Position numbers and translations under genes: made by a program. The notes below the pieces were generated by a model, which worked only from the letters and a program-made list of their open reading frames with translations, was not told the DNA's origin and ran no database searches. Positions 33,531 to 44,907 of a stretch of 64,000 nt of DNA are shown piece by piece. The first letter of the stretch is position 1. Each line of letters starts with the position of its first letter. Location: NCBI GenBank assembly GCA_004794785.1, contig SJOL01007141.1, positions 857,763 through 921,762 on the forward strand, in the 5' to 3' direction. Origin of the DNA: Opisthorchis felineus (taxonomy: Eukaryota > Platyhelminthes > Trematoda > Opisthorchiida > Opisthorchiidae).

Positions 33531-34193
33531 GCTAGGCATAAAAACTTAGGCATGTTTGTATAATCCCGTGTACAGTGCTGAGACTATGCTGACTGACTGG
33601 TTTCAATCTTCTACACCACCGATATAAGCAAGTGATCGAAAAAACTTCGAAAGGTCTGAATACTTGCTCATTTAAATTTCCTGACACGTGAAAACCTCAG
33701 CGTCACAAGTGGATATCGAACAGATGAGGTGATCCTCAGAGAAAGTCAAGATGAAGTCCATCTTCGAACTAGCAGAACGGGTTAACAAAGCATGCCACTT
33801 GGACTAAGCTGGGTAAACTTAAGCAAGCTGATCACAGTAGCAATTCAGGTCCCTAAATCATGCATCTAGCGCACCCTGAGTAGACTCCTAGTGTTTTGTA
33901 ATTCACGCGGGGTCTTCCTTACAAACTGTTTGGTTGACAAGCAAGTATTAGTATAGTTTGAGATTGCTTGTTCGGATTGCTTTGGTTTGCCCGCTAACCC
34001 ATTCCAACGCTGGTTTTTGGCATTCCACTCCCGTAGGTCGAATAAAAGCGCTCAGTTTTTTGAGATGGTCTGCACTTAAAGGTCGTCCATAATTTACCAC
34101 ACTCCAGTGAACGTCCTTCGACAGAAGGGGCGCTTTTTTCATTTTTCAACCGCTTCTCCTTCTGACACTAGTGTGAGGAGAAAAGCCTTCGCT
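33531..34193. other. ADA intron 1, nothing recognised
   Basis: A 64-codon minus-strand ORF (33,948-34,142) has no domain. Confidence 0.4.
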
Positions 34194-34465
34194 TATTAGA
34201 AAACACCAACTAAACAGTTACAAACTATTGGACAGGAAAGTAAACATCTCATATGCACTTTGTTTTTAAAAACTGAACATCCTCACACGTCTTCTTCAAC
34301 TTTCGTGTTCCTTGATTATCACGCAGTTGTAAACAAACTGCAAACCATTTCCCCGGGTTCCGTAATAAATCCCATGGGGGTGCACCTTCCATTAGACGCG
34401 AGGCGTAGTTACGAAAAAACCCACATACTACTTGCATGCCTCATCAGTAGCATCCGCCGTTACAC
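34194..34465 (+). repeat. Dispersed repeat D, copy 2
   Basis: Second copy of the repeat at 25,955-26,245; it differs by scattered substitutions and an insertion around GGGGGTGCACC. Same orientation. Confidence 0.6.
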
Positions 34466-34779
34466 CAGTACTCTTAATGTTGTCTTATTGTCAGCTGACA
34501 CTGATAAAACCTGAAGCTTGCATCATTCAACTAGGCGTGCAGTTTTACTGCTTCTCGAATAGAGACGTTCTAGTCTCAAGTTTTCTCGTAGCATCTCGAA
34601 AGCTACCGTCTTGCTGATGGGCGGAATGCCAGTGGCAAAGAGCAGGAAATTTATAAGGTAGGACTTAACACTAATTATCGGGTCCGCTATTTCACGCACA
34701 TGAATATGCAAAGGTTAATCACATTGCTGTTTTTTGAAGCAGTCAAATCAGCAGGTGATTTTATCGCGGAAAACATCAA

Positions 34780-35265
34780 GCACCATCAAACACGGCGGCT
34801 CGGTCACGTGCTACGCATGTCAATACATCATCCACCGAGATAAGGGTTGCTCTTCGTGTCTCCTTCGGAATGGCCCAAACGGCGAAGTGAACAACATAAG
34901 ACTTTGCAGGAGGGTATGAAGAAGATTGCCAGGAGTTTAGGTGTTATTGATGTGGTCCGCCTTCCAATGTGGAGGTCCTCCTTGCAAGGAGACTTTGCAA
35001 GAAATGATGGTTCAGAGATGCCAGTAGCGTTCGTGCTCTCAGTTTCTTTACAGATAGTCTGATTGAGCGCTTGTGGGTGTAGGTACCTAAGAATGCTTGT
35101 CTCAGTAAAGCGCATGGTCCCTCTTTCACCCCGTTCTATTCTCTGCTTTTTACACCAACGCTTTAAGTATAATTAGATAAACTTTGCGGTTGCATGGCAA
35201 TGAAACGGTGGTGTCAACAGTGATGCATCTGTTTCTGATGACGATGATGATGGCGTACATTTTTC
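34780..35265 (+). mobile_element. LINE 3' end
   Basis: One frame gives RRLGHVLRMSIHHPPR then a stop, equivalent to the RWLG..LRMPNHR segment at 14,110-14,160. A second frame (34,847-35,062) continues with LQEGMKKIARSLGVIDVV and CALS-type C-terminal sequence. The tail at about 35,190-35,250 has CTGATGACGATGATGATGG. It is another 5'-truncated, frameshifted LINE end, inside ADA intron 1. Confidence 0.6.
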
Positions 35266-35399
35266 AGAAATGCAGCGTACGTATCAGTCTATCATGAGTT
35301 TGGCAGGCACACTTATAGGCATCGATGTCCTTTGATACCGTCACCAAACAGGAGATACCATTTACAGTGATGTATATGATACTCATTGATGACAATGAA

Positions 35400-35565
35400 G
35401 AAATTCTTCCGCATGACACACTACTCAGAAGGTTGCAGAAAACTGTTCCACAGCCCATAAACAGTTTCATCCTTCGTCTTCGAGCTCATCAGGTAGGCGC
35501 ATTCCCCGAGTTTCCGTCAACTTTGTGTTCTACCTGAACCCACCCAGCACTCTAAGCTGTTTTTT
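35400..35565 (-). mobile_element. HH-SINE unit, 3' half
   Basis: It contains the minus-strand tail CTACTCAGAAGGTTGCAGAA, the ribozyme, and GAGTTTCCGTCAACTTTGTG, which is the conserved block just upstream of the ribozyme in this family. Confidence 0.55.
35453..35498 (-). ncRNA. Hammerhead ribozyme-like core, eroded stem III
   Basis: CTGATGA (35,486-35,492) and GAAA are kept. Stem I GCCTAC/ATGGGC has five pairs. Stem III ACTGTT is no longer properly self-complementary. Stem II GCTC..GGAT is weak. Likely inactive. Confidence 0.45.
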
Positions 35566-36460
35566 TACGGGGCGTGCAGCGGAACTTCATCTCATTCACT
35601 CACACACATACGTAATGGAATATTAGCGCCACGTGTTTCTCAGTTGTTAGAATCCATGGCAGACTTTCAAGTGGTTGTTTATAATGTTTGCTATTCTATC
35701 AAATCCAAAGCAAATTGTCGTAAGTGATGAAACGAGGAAACTGTACTCTAGTATGGGCTGGTTGTTTGAAGACCCAGAATTGTGCAGCTTAAGGAAGCCC
35801 TTCCAGCATTTATAATTATTCGTCATCTTACAGGCAATTTCCCCACGTTTTATCCGAAACAATTCGCTCATGTTCTTCGTGTGCCTTAGGATCAGACTGG
35901 TAGATCTGTCTGAATAACACATGTAGCTCTCTCTGTCGCTATCCGGGAATCCGGAGCTGAACTGACAGCCGGTGGAATTTCTTTAGCTATGCTGCAGGGA
36001 GGTGCGCAGTTAAACCAATGTGATACGGCTAACTTACCCGCTACGCTGATGAGCTGACTAATGATGTGCATACATACGTGCCCATCGTCTGCGCTTCGCC
36101 CAGCGAGGGTACACATTGTCCATCAATTTGGACAAGCATTTGGGGCTGTTATGGAAACAGGTAAGCGAGGTATCTGTCCATGAAACAAATGGTCCCCTTT
36201 TTACCTTTGTTATGAAAACGGACTAGAAGTTTACGATCGCCAGTGCTTGATCTGACAGGCATGTGGTTTTCGTTTTATTCTGCATAGGTTAGCCGCAAGT
36301 AAGAGTTTTGGCCTCCTGATTGGCATTTGAGTGGCCTTCTGCTGCCTCGAGGTTTTTGACTCTGTAGTCCAGGCAAGATGTCCACATGAGATGTTTCCCC
36401 CTTCCATCGAAGTTACAAATCAGACAATCCAGCCGACAAGACGTCCAGGGACAAAACGAA

Positions 36461-36461
<1 letters not shown>
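35566..36461. other. ADA intron 1, nothing recognised
   Basis: Short ORFs only (74-91 codons, minus strand, 35,647-36,116), with no motif. Confidence 0.4.

Positions 36462-36507
<46 letters not shown>
36462..36507. repeat. Microsatellite (TA)n, about 23 copies
   Basis: An uninterrupted alternation of T and A for about 46 bp. It creates a false Tyr-Ile ORF on both strands. Confidence 0.95.
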
Positions 36508-36511
<4 letters not shown>

Positions 36512-36609
36512 TTCATGGGTGACAGTATACTTGGTGTGTTAATGCATAGATCGTGTGCACTCCAGATCCCGGCTACAGTGAAAGGAAGATATTTCAAACC
36601 GATCAAGAG

Positions 36610-36705
36610 GCCCTAGTTTGGGAGAGGTTTGGTAAACAACTGATAGACAGCATTCCCCTTTTGACACAAAAGCTTCGTCGGGTCAGGTGCCCAAGACACC
36701 GTTTG
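36610..36705 (-). mobile_element. Penelope-like element terminus, old copy
   Basis: It resembles the arm at 39,397-39,500: GAGAGGTTTGGTAAACAA, TTTTGACACAAAAGCTTCGTC, GGGTCAGG. The hairpin GCTTTTG..CAAAAGG and the flanking GACGAA are visible on the minus strand. Diverged and lacking coding sequence. Confidence 0.5.
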
Positions 36706-38900
36706 AGCAAGGTTCCAAGCAGACGGAAGATTAATCCACAGTTTCATCCTTTCTGAGGCTCTGAGTCTGATATAATCGATCTCCGACTTGAAAAGTGTTA
36801 TGGTCAAAAGTCTTTTGTTGGACCACTGTTCAAGTTTAAATTGCTGGTACCGGGGACCCAATGAAGTCTCTAGTGGTCAACAGGATATTAGTATCCTTCG
36901 GTATGAGCTACAGTGCATCGGCCGTCTCGATGTTGTGAAGATATTCAATTGAGTATCTTTTGTTGTATATGATTAGCATGGGCACTTTATTGGACCTTCT
37001 GCAGTTTCGGACAGTCGCCACAAAACTACTTAAAACAGACCAGAATCCATGTGATTTCCCAAATTCAAAACTCGGTTGTTCTTTCGAACGTAATGAGTGC
37101 GAAATTCAAACACCCTCTTATTTCGATTCGGTTATTCCTTAGACGGATACAGCCACGAGACCGTGGTCCCCAGCAAGGTCCACCGTCCAGCAGACAATCT
37201 TTAAGCAACTAAGTGGCGTCTCCCTACATAAGAAAACATGGATATCCGAGCGCACAAAACGGTTAGGCAACTCACTTGATTTGGATCGTTTGGTAGAATA
37301 CTTGAAGAGGTCGGGGAATAGGAACGCGTAGGTCGAATTTTACAGGCTCTTCACCATTCACCTAAACTGAATCAAAGTGACACATCGGGAGGGGCTCTAT
37401 CAAACAGCATGTTACTACGTAGTGCGACAGCCATTCTAGTCAGACTCTGCGCTGAAGTCTTTGAAGCACATAATGGTAAGCCTCTGGAACATTGACACGG
37501 GGATTCCGTGTATGACGCAAAGTGGAGATCCGATTAACAAATCATCTGACTGGGAAAGGGTTGTGCCACGTAAATGGGCAACTTCTCACTGCTAAGCCAC
37601 TGAGTCGAGGGGTTATGATTATTTTGGCTGGTATGTCAGGTAGGTTGATGTCGTAGGATGACGTCGCAACGTTTTTTTTCTACGTCGAACAAATTACTTT
37701 AGTCCCCCACTTTGGACTGAGAATCTCGTAGACCGACTAACTAGTGGCTTATGTATCTCCAATGATCCCTTCTACTCCTGCAGGTCGTTTGTTTGTTGGT
37801 TACTGATTCCGAAGTTGTTTGATGTCATTAGGCACGGATCGGTTTTATAGACGATTGAGCAACGGAGTGTAATGTTTTCTCCGCCTAAATGTTTTGTCAC
37901 CTTGCCTTTCACTGCTAGCTGGGAGATCGTGGTAAAAACTTTCATGGAAATTCGTAAGAGGGGCGTTGCTGATGATTCCCAGTAGGGATAGAACAGGTGG
38001 TCTGTACTTCTCGGGATTCCCGCGCGGAATTGAGTCACGTGTAGGACGAAATATCAATTGATAGTAAATCCTGTTGCACTGCGTAGAAGAGGTTGTGGAT
38101 GTCCCCTACCCGATGCACTGTGAATGAGACGGAAGAGCAAGCGGAATAATTTTTAGGCATCCAGGTAAACACTGATTGCGAAGATGACCATCTATATACC
38201 TGATCAATTATCACCGGAGTGAAACGGATCGTGCGATTCCGACATATTTTTCCGTATTACTTGCCACGTTACCTAAAGGTCTTTTGAATGACGGAACCGT
38301 TACCCCTCATTCACAGCAACATATCATGGGAAATGTATACAGTACAGGTGATCAAACAGCTGTCCAAAAGCTGACAGACTTTTATTTTCAGTTTGGTTCG
38401 GCTTGGGCTAGCCTGTGTCAAAAAATTGTTGAGAACCCAATTACTAGGATTGTTTTCAACTTTTCCACGGTCCCAAGAAGGGACTTGATAGTTGTTTCAG
38501 TCCTTCTGAGCGATAACGAAAGATAAACAGTGGCTGGTCTTGAAAAAGCATCCCACTACAGGTTTTGTTGTGATTCGGACTCATCAATTTGATGTAGCAG
38601 GGCTCAATTGTTTGATGTTCTGGTCCAAATTCTTCGCGGGTTACCCCAACAACAAACATGGTAACCCATCCTACCTATACACACGCACGTGGGCATCAGG
38701 TGATCAAGTCATGTTGCATCCAACGGGTGATTCTTAATCACGGTCAAAGACTTTTGTACTTCAGCACAGCGTAGCCCTGTGTTTAGTTAACCGATCCATC
38801 TAAAGCCCTCCGAGATTTTTCGAACCTTCATAAATAGTTCATGTTTTCTGGAACAGTTGGTTCCCTCACGATTTTCATACATATCTCTTCGACTTTACAG
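36706..38900. other. ADA intron 1, 3' part, nothing recognised
   Basis: The last 2.2 kb before exon 2. ORFs of 60-88 codons (36,960-38,659) show no motif, and no HH-SINE or SINE copy was seen. Confidence 0.4.
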
Positions 38901-39189
38901 GAACCCATCACACGTATAACCTCTGAATGTATCGAAGACTGTGCACGTCTCGGAGGAATATGCTAAGTGGAACTTCGTTTTTCCCCATATTATTTAGCCG
39001 GGCCAAACTTAAATGTGGATAGTGTAATGCAAACGATTGTGGAAGCAACTAAAAAGGCGAGCCAACAACATGGTACTGTTGTTCGCCTCATTCTCTGTAT
39101 CCTTCGTCATCTACCTGAAACAGCTAAAGGGGTGCTAGACTTGGCCATCAAGTACCAGAAGGAAGGTGTGGTTGCCACTGACGTAGCTG
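38901..39189 (+). CDS. ADA: ADA exon 2 with an in-frame stop
   Basis: The acceptor TTTACAG ends at 38,900. Codons run EPITRITSECIEDCARLGGIC, then TAA (38,964-38,966), then VELRFSPYYLAG and onward to RLILCILRHLPE and VVATDVAG. The donor is GCTG|GTGAGT at 39,190. In the family the stop position is normally Tyr, so one base change (TAY to TAA) would account for it. Everything around it is conserved, so the lesion is recent or is a sequencing error. The exit phase is 1 and matches exon 3. Confidence 0.85.
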
Positions 39190-39396
39190 GTGAGTTGATC
39201 CATCTTCTTGTTAGATATATGTGAATGAACTCATGAGGGCATGGAGAAGACCTGCAGGATGTCATCAATCAGACAATGAACATATGGTTAAGTTGTGGAC
39301 ACTGTTTCACCGAACTACCAGAATTAGCCTTTTCTAGGTAATTTTCAAACCCGTGCTGAAAATTTTCCATGTAAACTTGACAAGGATAAATTAGGA

Positions 39397-40659
39397 CGTT
39401 TCAGAGAGGTTTGGTAAACAATCGGTGGATTTATTGCTAGGCAACGTTTCGCTTTTGACACAAAAGCTTCGTCAGGCCAAGTAAGTAAGCAGGTTGATTG
39501 GGTTTTAAGGCAGTCAGGGAACCAATCCGTGAGATTTCTTATGACTAGCCGACTTGATCAGTGCTGGGTGTCAGTCTGATGTTCCCGTTTGTTGGTTAGT
39601 GGGGATGACTAATATCTACGATAGATTGGTTAGGGGGTAGTTATGTTCATGTCGAACCCGAATTTCGCGGCCTTGATTTTTCTGTCTAGGACACCTTAAT
39701 GGAATATTCCTCTTGAGGTCGTTCGCAGATTTTGTTTGCCTGTGTTCGTCAACGGTTACCGAGACAATTGGTTTGGGGTTGGGGGGTGCGGTTGGTTAAT
39801 TGAAGGATCACCTTCCGGTTGATAGGACTAGGAACTGTACATACAAAATAAAATGTAACGACTGTACGAAGGTTTATATAGGTCAGACAGCCAGGGAATT
39901 GCACACCAGAATCGGTGAGCATAAGCGATCCATTAACAGATCACCGAGAAACGTAGATGAATATCAGTCGATAGTCAAAGATTCGGTAATGGCAGGGCAT
40001 TCACTAGACACTGGGCACAGGATAGATTTGGAAAATGTGGACATTCTAAGACGGGGGTTATGATTCACACCACAGCGACTGGTGACCGAGGCGGTGGAAA
40101 TCGCCAAGCCTCCCAGCGTGAATAGAATAGAGGGCGTAGAACTGGCAAGCGTGTGGAGAGCGGTTTTAGATCAGCCGAGTTTATATGAGGTGGTGCGCAG
40201 TTATCAGCAAAATGGTCTGGGTCTAAAAGTAGAAAATCCAAGCAGGGTAAGATCCAGTTAACTACCCTCACCCCCAACCCCAAACCAATTGTCTCGGCAA
40301 CCGTCGACGAACACAGGCGAACAAAATCTGCGAACGACCTCAAGAGGAATATTCCATTAAGGTGTCCTAGACAGAAAAATCAAGGCCGCGAAATTCGGGT
40401 TCGACATGAACATAACTACCCCCTAACCAATCTATCGTAGATATTAGTCATCCCCACTAACCAACAAACGGGAACATCAGACTGACACCCAGCACTGATC
40501 AAGTCGGCTAGTCATAAGAAATCTCACGGATTGGTTCCCTGACTGCCTTAAAACCCAATCAACCTGCTTACTTACTTGGCCTGACGAAGCTTTTGTGTCA
40601 AAAGCGAAACGTTGCCTAGCAATAAATCCACCGATTGTTTACCAAACCTCTCTGAAACG
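39397..40659 (+). mobile_element. Penelope-like element, 5'-truncated foldback copy
   Basis: Two inverted arms of about 400 bp (39,397-39,799 and 40,249-40,659), differing at only a few percent of positions, enclose a GIY-YIG coding remnant and a short 3' UTR. The outer ends are CGTTTCAGAGAGG and CCTCTCTGAAACG on opposite strands. The interior is almost identical to 56,533-57,395. Penelope-like elements are known for partial inverted or direct terminal repeats and 5' truncation. The high arm identity and match to the other copy suggest a young insertion, inside the ADA intron between exons 2 and 3. Confidence 0.85.
39800..40063 (+). CDS. PLE GIY-YIG endonuclease fragment
   Basis: About 87 codons, open to the stop at 40,061-40,063. 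It shows CTYKIKC-type Cys motif then VYIGQTARELHTRIGEHKRS, the core of the GIY-YIG nuclease fold that cuts the target in Penelope-like elements. The N-terminal part and the whole reverse transcriptase are missing: coding sequence joins the left arm directly at about 39,798. The 3' end (DSVMAGHSLDTGHRIDLENV) is the same as in the long copy at 56.5 kb. Not functional on its own. Confidence 0.8.
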   Translation: MKDHLPVDRTRNCTYKIKCNDCTKVYIGQTARELHTRIGEHKRSINRSPRNVDEYQSIVKDSVMAGHSLDTGHRIDLENVDILRRGL

Positions 40660-41782
40660 ATGACTACCCAATCGGTCCCAAACATTTTCCAATTGATTGA
40701 TCAAATAAGACGTTATTTCGGTGAACTCCTGCATCGAAAGTACAATAGAATTGGATTTCTAAACGCTTCCACTGCAAGGGCATTTATTTTTCGTTTATTT
40801 TGTGCAAAAAATTTCTTTTCGGGGCTCAAGGTTCTGACGGTTATCACTCAGATTAAACAAGCAGTCAGCACAACAAGCTCGCCGGATGGATTCATTTCGC
40901 ACACTCTATTCAGCCTCGAAACGTGTAAAACAGCATAAGATATATAATACAACGCAACTTACAACATTTATACAACCCGGAAACAACGTGATCGATCAGT
41001 AAAAGTAAGACAGACTCAGAGTGACCCCTAGGTCCTTCTTAGCGCAGAGACAAGCTTAAAAGGACTAACCAGTATTGTCTGAAGGAACTTCAACCTCTGT
41101 GGCCGCCTGATCAGTGCTAAGAGCTGGAACAGTGAGTTGAATTCAACCCTTGACCTGTATCGAATAGAAATCTAGAGGTCGACCATTTGACCCCAGATTC
41201 ACTCGGCCCAAATGTATTCAGCAGGATATGTGCTCATGGAACTTTACTCATACGTTCTGGGATCAATGCTTTTCATTAGAGCACAGAGTTGTTGGTATTG
41301 CGATTGATACCAGGCCGCATCATACCTCTGAATAAGATCCACAGCATTTCGAATAAAAAGTGTGTGACAAATCCTTTCCTCCTAACACAACCAATGGATG
41401 TAGGGTTTTCAATCTGGCAAGTAGCTTTCCAATAAGGGTGATGTAGAGACAGCTATGTGAAATACGGGGATTCTTCCTACAAAGGAAGTCTGCTCTTGCT
41501 ATGTAACAGCGGTGAATTCACTTGTGTTTTGTGTAAAGTATCTGCTATCCGTAAACTATTCAATAACATGGTCTCTTGTTTTAAAAAATTCGGCATTCTG
41601 TGGAACACAACCGGTTTAGGCGCCTATGATGATGCATCGTTTACGTGTTAATAAAGAAACCTCCCGGTTCAGAACAAACCAATTACTAGGTTTTCCTTCT
41701 GAGACAATTTGGCGGTAGAATGCTAATGTTATGAATATCGTCCAAATTAGCTTCTCAAACTCTTCTCTGTTTCCGACCGTAG
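40660..41782. other. ADA intron between exons 2 and 3, remainder
   Basis: A 108-codon ORF (40,612-40,938) overlaps the PLE end and has no motif. Nothing else recognised. Confidence 0.4.
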
Positions 41783-42014
41783 GTGACGATTCAACGTGGG
41801 ACAGAGTCGGGATGCCTGCGGAAATTGTCACCGTATTTGAAAAAAGCCAAGAAGCTGAGGATCCATCGTACGGTGCACGCCGGAGAAAAAAGTCCAGCTG
41901 AGGCGGTCCTAGAAGCGGTTGAAAAACTTCACGCAGAACGAATTGGTCATGGGTACGCAATTGTGAACAACCCAAAAATCTATCAAATGGTCCTTAAGAA
42001 ACGAATTCATCTAG
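41783..42014 (+). CDS. ADA: ADA exon 3 with a +1 frameshift
   Basis: The acceptor GACCGTAG ends at 41,782. Entering in phase 1 the frame reads GDDSTWDRVGMPAEIVTVFEK and would then go out of register. One A too many in the run at 41,840-41,845 moves the conserved part, KKLRIHRTVHAGE, into another frame. HAGE (His and Glu of the active site) and RIGHGY (third His) are present. The exon ends IHLE|GTGAGT at 42,014, phase 0. Confidence 0.85.
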
Positions 42015-42309
42015 AAGTGAGTCGATTAAAACAAGATGTGTTCAAACAAATAACTGATTGAATGACAACTTTTCACTGCTCCCATACGTGAATGCATTAG
42101 TCTCAAATGCAGTTTACTACCAGTAACTAGGTGGTTGCCCTTCGGAAACCATACTGTTTTTGAACAAATACAGCTGAAAGCACAAACAGACTTTGTTCCA
42201 TCTCCGGAAGTGGTCGCTAGAGTGGTTATTGGGAACGGCGAACGTTAGACCATGATATAACTTAAGGAAATTATTAATCGTCCAACTGTAAAGCTTTTTC
42301 GGTGTCTAG

Positions 42310-42475
42310 CTACTATACCAGCAAAAGGAAGCGCTAGGGCTGAGATACAATCAGTTTGCCTAAACCCAGACAGGAGCAGTCAGTGAACAGATGTTGGGTT
42401 CGAACCACGGAACTTCTGGTTAGAAAGCTCGCGCATTAACTACTGAGCTATCTCGAGCTCGTGTTTAAGCTTACC
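42310..42475 (-). mobile_element. tRNA-like SINE, family B
   Basis: Head on the minus strand: GAGATAGCTCAGTAGTTAATG (A box) and CCGTGGTTCGAACCC (B box), followed by GCTCCTGTCTGGGTTTAGGC and a GTATCTCAGCCCTAG ending. This is the second-best copy of the family. No clean acceptor stem, so it is not a tRNA gene. Confidence 0.6.
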
Positions 42476-42659
42476 CTGATACTTTTATGCGTTCTGTACA
42501 CCGTTTCTGAGGTTGTCCATAAGCGTTTTCTGATGAGTTAAGTGCCCACTCAACTTCCAAATGTCAGTCATCCGTATAGGCGAACACAAGGTTTTAGCGG
42601 CTGTCATTTCTGACACTCGGTCGAACTTTTTCACTTTTCAAAAGAGATTTGTTCCTGTG

Positions 42660-42935
42660 GGTAAAGTCAAGAAGCTCTGTACAGCTGTTTCATTTTTATA
42701 ACAATCATGAGCAGTGCAAATCTTACGAAACCCGGACTCCTAGCTTAGTGAGAGCGAATCAAACTGCTGTTCCATCGCTGGTGAGCGAACGGTTAAGTAG
42801 TCCACCATTCGCCGGAAAATCTGAAACCCCCTACTGGAGCTTCGTCAGGTGCGCATCGCTAATGGTTGATGAAACCGCTGCCGCACAGTGCTTTTTGGCC
42901 TTTCAGTGTAGATTAGCTTCATCGACAGGACGAGA
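42660..42935. mobile_element. Family A SINE tails, inverted
   Basis: A minus-oriented tail (AAGCTCTGTACAGCTGTTTC, about 42,668-42,740) and a plus-oriented tail (GATGAAACCGCTGCCGCACAG, about 42,867-42,930) face each other. No tRNA-like heads remain. Confidence 0.45.
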
Positions 42936-43009
42936 TCTCAATTGTAAATAATCAAATCCCCTCATATTACCACCAAAACTGGAAATGGTGCGAACAGATT
43001 AAATAACCG

Positions 43010-43415
43010 ACTGGAGATTTCATTACAGATGTTGGTGACGGCAGCACCAGTTGCATCGATCGTGCGCATCTCACGAAACCCAGAGTTTTGAACCCGCGAC
43101 TTTTTGATCCGTCGTTGAACAGTTAACCGTTTGGCCACGAGCAGCTTATCAGTAATTTGATTGGCTCTCACTTAGACAGGACACAGTCACTCATTCTTCA
43201 ATCAAGGAGAACACATCACGTGGCCACATATTGACTGGCTCCTCGAATGACGGCTTCTGAGCTACTTATAGACTGATAGTGGTGTGAAGAGACCCGGTAA
43301 TCTTCAGTAGAGATTTTGTTCTGTCACTGAAGCTAATCTATGTTTGAAAAAACGAGAAGCACTGCACAGCTGTTTCGTCCTTGTTGGAACTCATCCCAGT
43401 AGTCAAAATGGGGTG
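43010..43415 (-). mobile_element. tRNA-like SINE, family A (long copy)
   Basis: It has TTTTGAACCCGCGAC (B box, minus strand), TTAACCGTTTGGCCACGAGC (A-box side), the body GATTGGCTCTCACTTAGACAG and CACGTGGCCACATATTGACTG, then a further tail CGAGAAGCACTGCACAGCTG at about 43,348. It is the most complete member of the family. Confidence 0.65.
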
Positions 43416-43485
43416 GTGGCCAGGGGTGAGATCTGTGTCCCACAGGATTATGCACAGAGAGGTACGAAGAGATACGTAGTGTTTT

Positions 43486-43690
43486 CTGGCGGATTTAGGC
43501 AGTTTAATTGCAAACGTTTCACTACCAGTAGAGGTGACATCATCCTCTGTAGGGCGTGCAGCCCAACGATGGTTGTGCACAACCACTCTCTCCGCTTCCC
43601 AGCAACCACGGACGATGTTACATCGACTGGTTATGAAAAGTTTTCAACTAAATTACACAGCTCAGCAAACTGAACAACAACCAACTCAGC
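43486..43690. mobile_element. Foldback element, family F
   Basis: The left arm (about 43,498-43,552, minus sense) reads GATGTCACCTCTACTGGTAG then TGAAACGTTTGCAATTAAAC. The right arm (about 43,608-43,672) reads GATGTTACATCGACTGGTTA then TGAAAAGTTTTCAACTAAA. They are inverted around about 55 bp. The consensus of the family arms is a CTGATGA-like core, a GTCACC/GGTGAC stem and GAAACG, again hammerhead-like. Confidence 0.5.
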
Positions 43691-44907
43691 TATCTGAGCT
43701 GTTCACCTTCTCCTCAATAGAAAACTAATTTGTCTACTTATTTACTAACTAACTACTACTTATTTACTAACTAATTTGTAATTTGCGTAATGTGGGCATG
43801 TTTTAATGACAGTCGTACGTTTTCACTATCTCCATGGTTTAACAACCGGTACCTATGAGTATCCTAGTGCTCATTCAGCATGCTTTCCAACCACCCAACA
43901 GGAAAACCAGTTTCGGCACGCAAGTGTCAACTCTATACTCTCAGTGACTGCCCTCAATTTCAGATACCGTTGGAGGCTGAACCTATAAATGAGTCCCTGT
44001 TTCGTCCAGATAAATGAAGAACCAGCTGTGTGCATACACCGATTACAAACTAACCTGAAGGGCTTCAGCTGACGGACTGCATGTAATACTTGTCATATAG
44101 CGCTAACATGACAGTTAGGGACAACTGTATAGCTGGTTAAACCATCAACACAGCCTCTAAACTGATCCGTACACAATGGACTACTGCGCACACGGTAAGT
44201 AGTCTCAATGTGTGGGTGTTTTCACCTCGCGTCCTCATCATTCGAAATTGGGGAGCATCCAGGTTTCGGATTGCCATGCCTCCCTGTTATCGGTGCACTG
44301 GAACATTTTCTGTTATATCCAGAGAATCGTTTTTCAATAGGCCATCTTACGTAGAAAAATCGGCTGCAGGCAAACAAAAGTGCTCCTTTTGGTGAGGACT
44401 GTTGCATTTAATCGGTTTCACCAAAATTAGCCTCAACATGGTCATTGGACGTGTGCACAACCGACTTGAACAGGTTGTAGGATATTCGACAGAGATGTCA
44501 TCTTTCGGTATATCATGTACACTTTGCTTAGATAACTTTCAAATGCTAAGTTTTGAAGTAAAACTTGTTAAATATTATGTAGCATTAGAAATCCACGTAG
44601 TTTCTTTTGGGAAACTATTTGTTCCTGATCCTTCAGGAGAGCTAAACAAAAAACGGAGATAACTTATATCACTAACCCTATTTTTGATTGGCTGATTTGT
44701 ATCGCCAATAGAATTTCGCCGTCAACATCCCCACGCCCATGGACGGAGGCGTTCACGTAGCTGAGTTTTTTGAGGTCCAGCCGCATTTTTTCTACTGCCG
44801 TTTTCCTGATATCTCCTAAGCCAATCAGAGTTAACGAAACTGCCGAGTTATTTGAGCCTCCGTTCCGTTCCAATTCTAGACATGCCCCACGTGCAGCTGG
44901 CTTACAG
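43691..44907. other. ADA last intron; CP.SS exon not found
   Basis: A short exon of about 28 nt (entering phase 0, leaving phase 1) should lie between 42,014 and 44,908 to encode the ICP/VCP..SS..LTG segment. I looked for TGY-CCN followed by two Ser codons with flanking AG/GT and found none. A run of A/T-rich ORFs (44,402-44,662) is not credible coding. Confidence 0.45.

Noticed and set aside
36289..36606. Tyr-Ile repeat proteins on both strands
   Set aside because: They are translations of the (TA)n microsatellite.
38964..38966. TAA read as Tyr, as in one proposed flatworm mitochondrial code
   Set aside because: That reassignment is mitochondrial only. This is a spliced nuclear gene, so the TAA is treated as a stop or error.
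40065..40343. 92-codon minus-strand ORF, repeated at 56,800-57,078
   Set aside because: It is conserved only because the two PLE copies are nearly identical DNA. It lies antisense to the 3' UTR and arm and has no domain.
42763..42790. 28-nt stretch with correct phases as the missing ADA exon
   Set aside because: It has AG and GT flanks and the right length, but encodes a Cys/Ser stretch without the CP.SS pattern.
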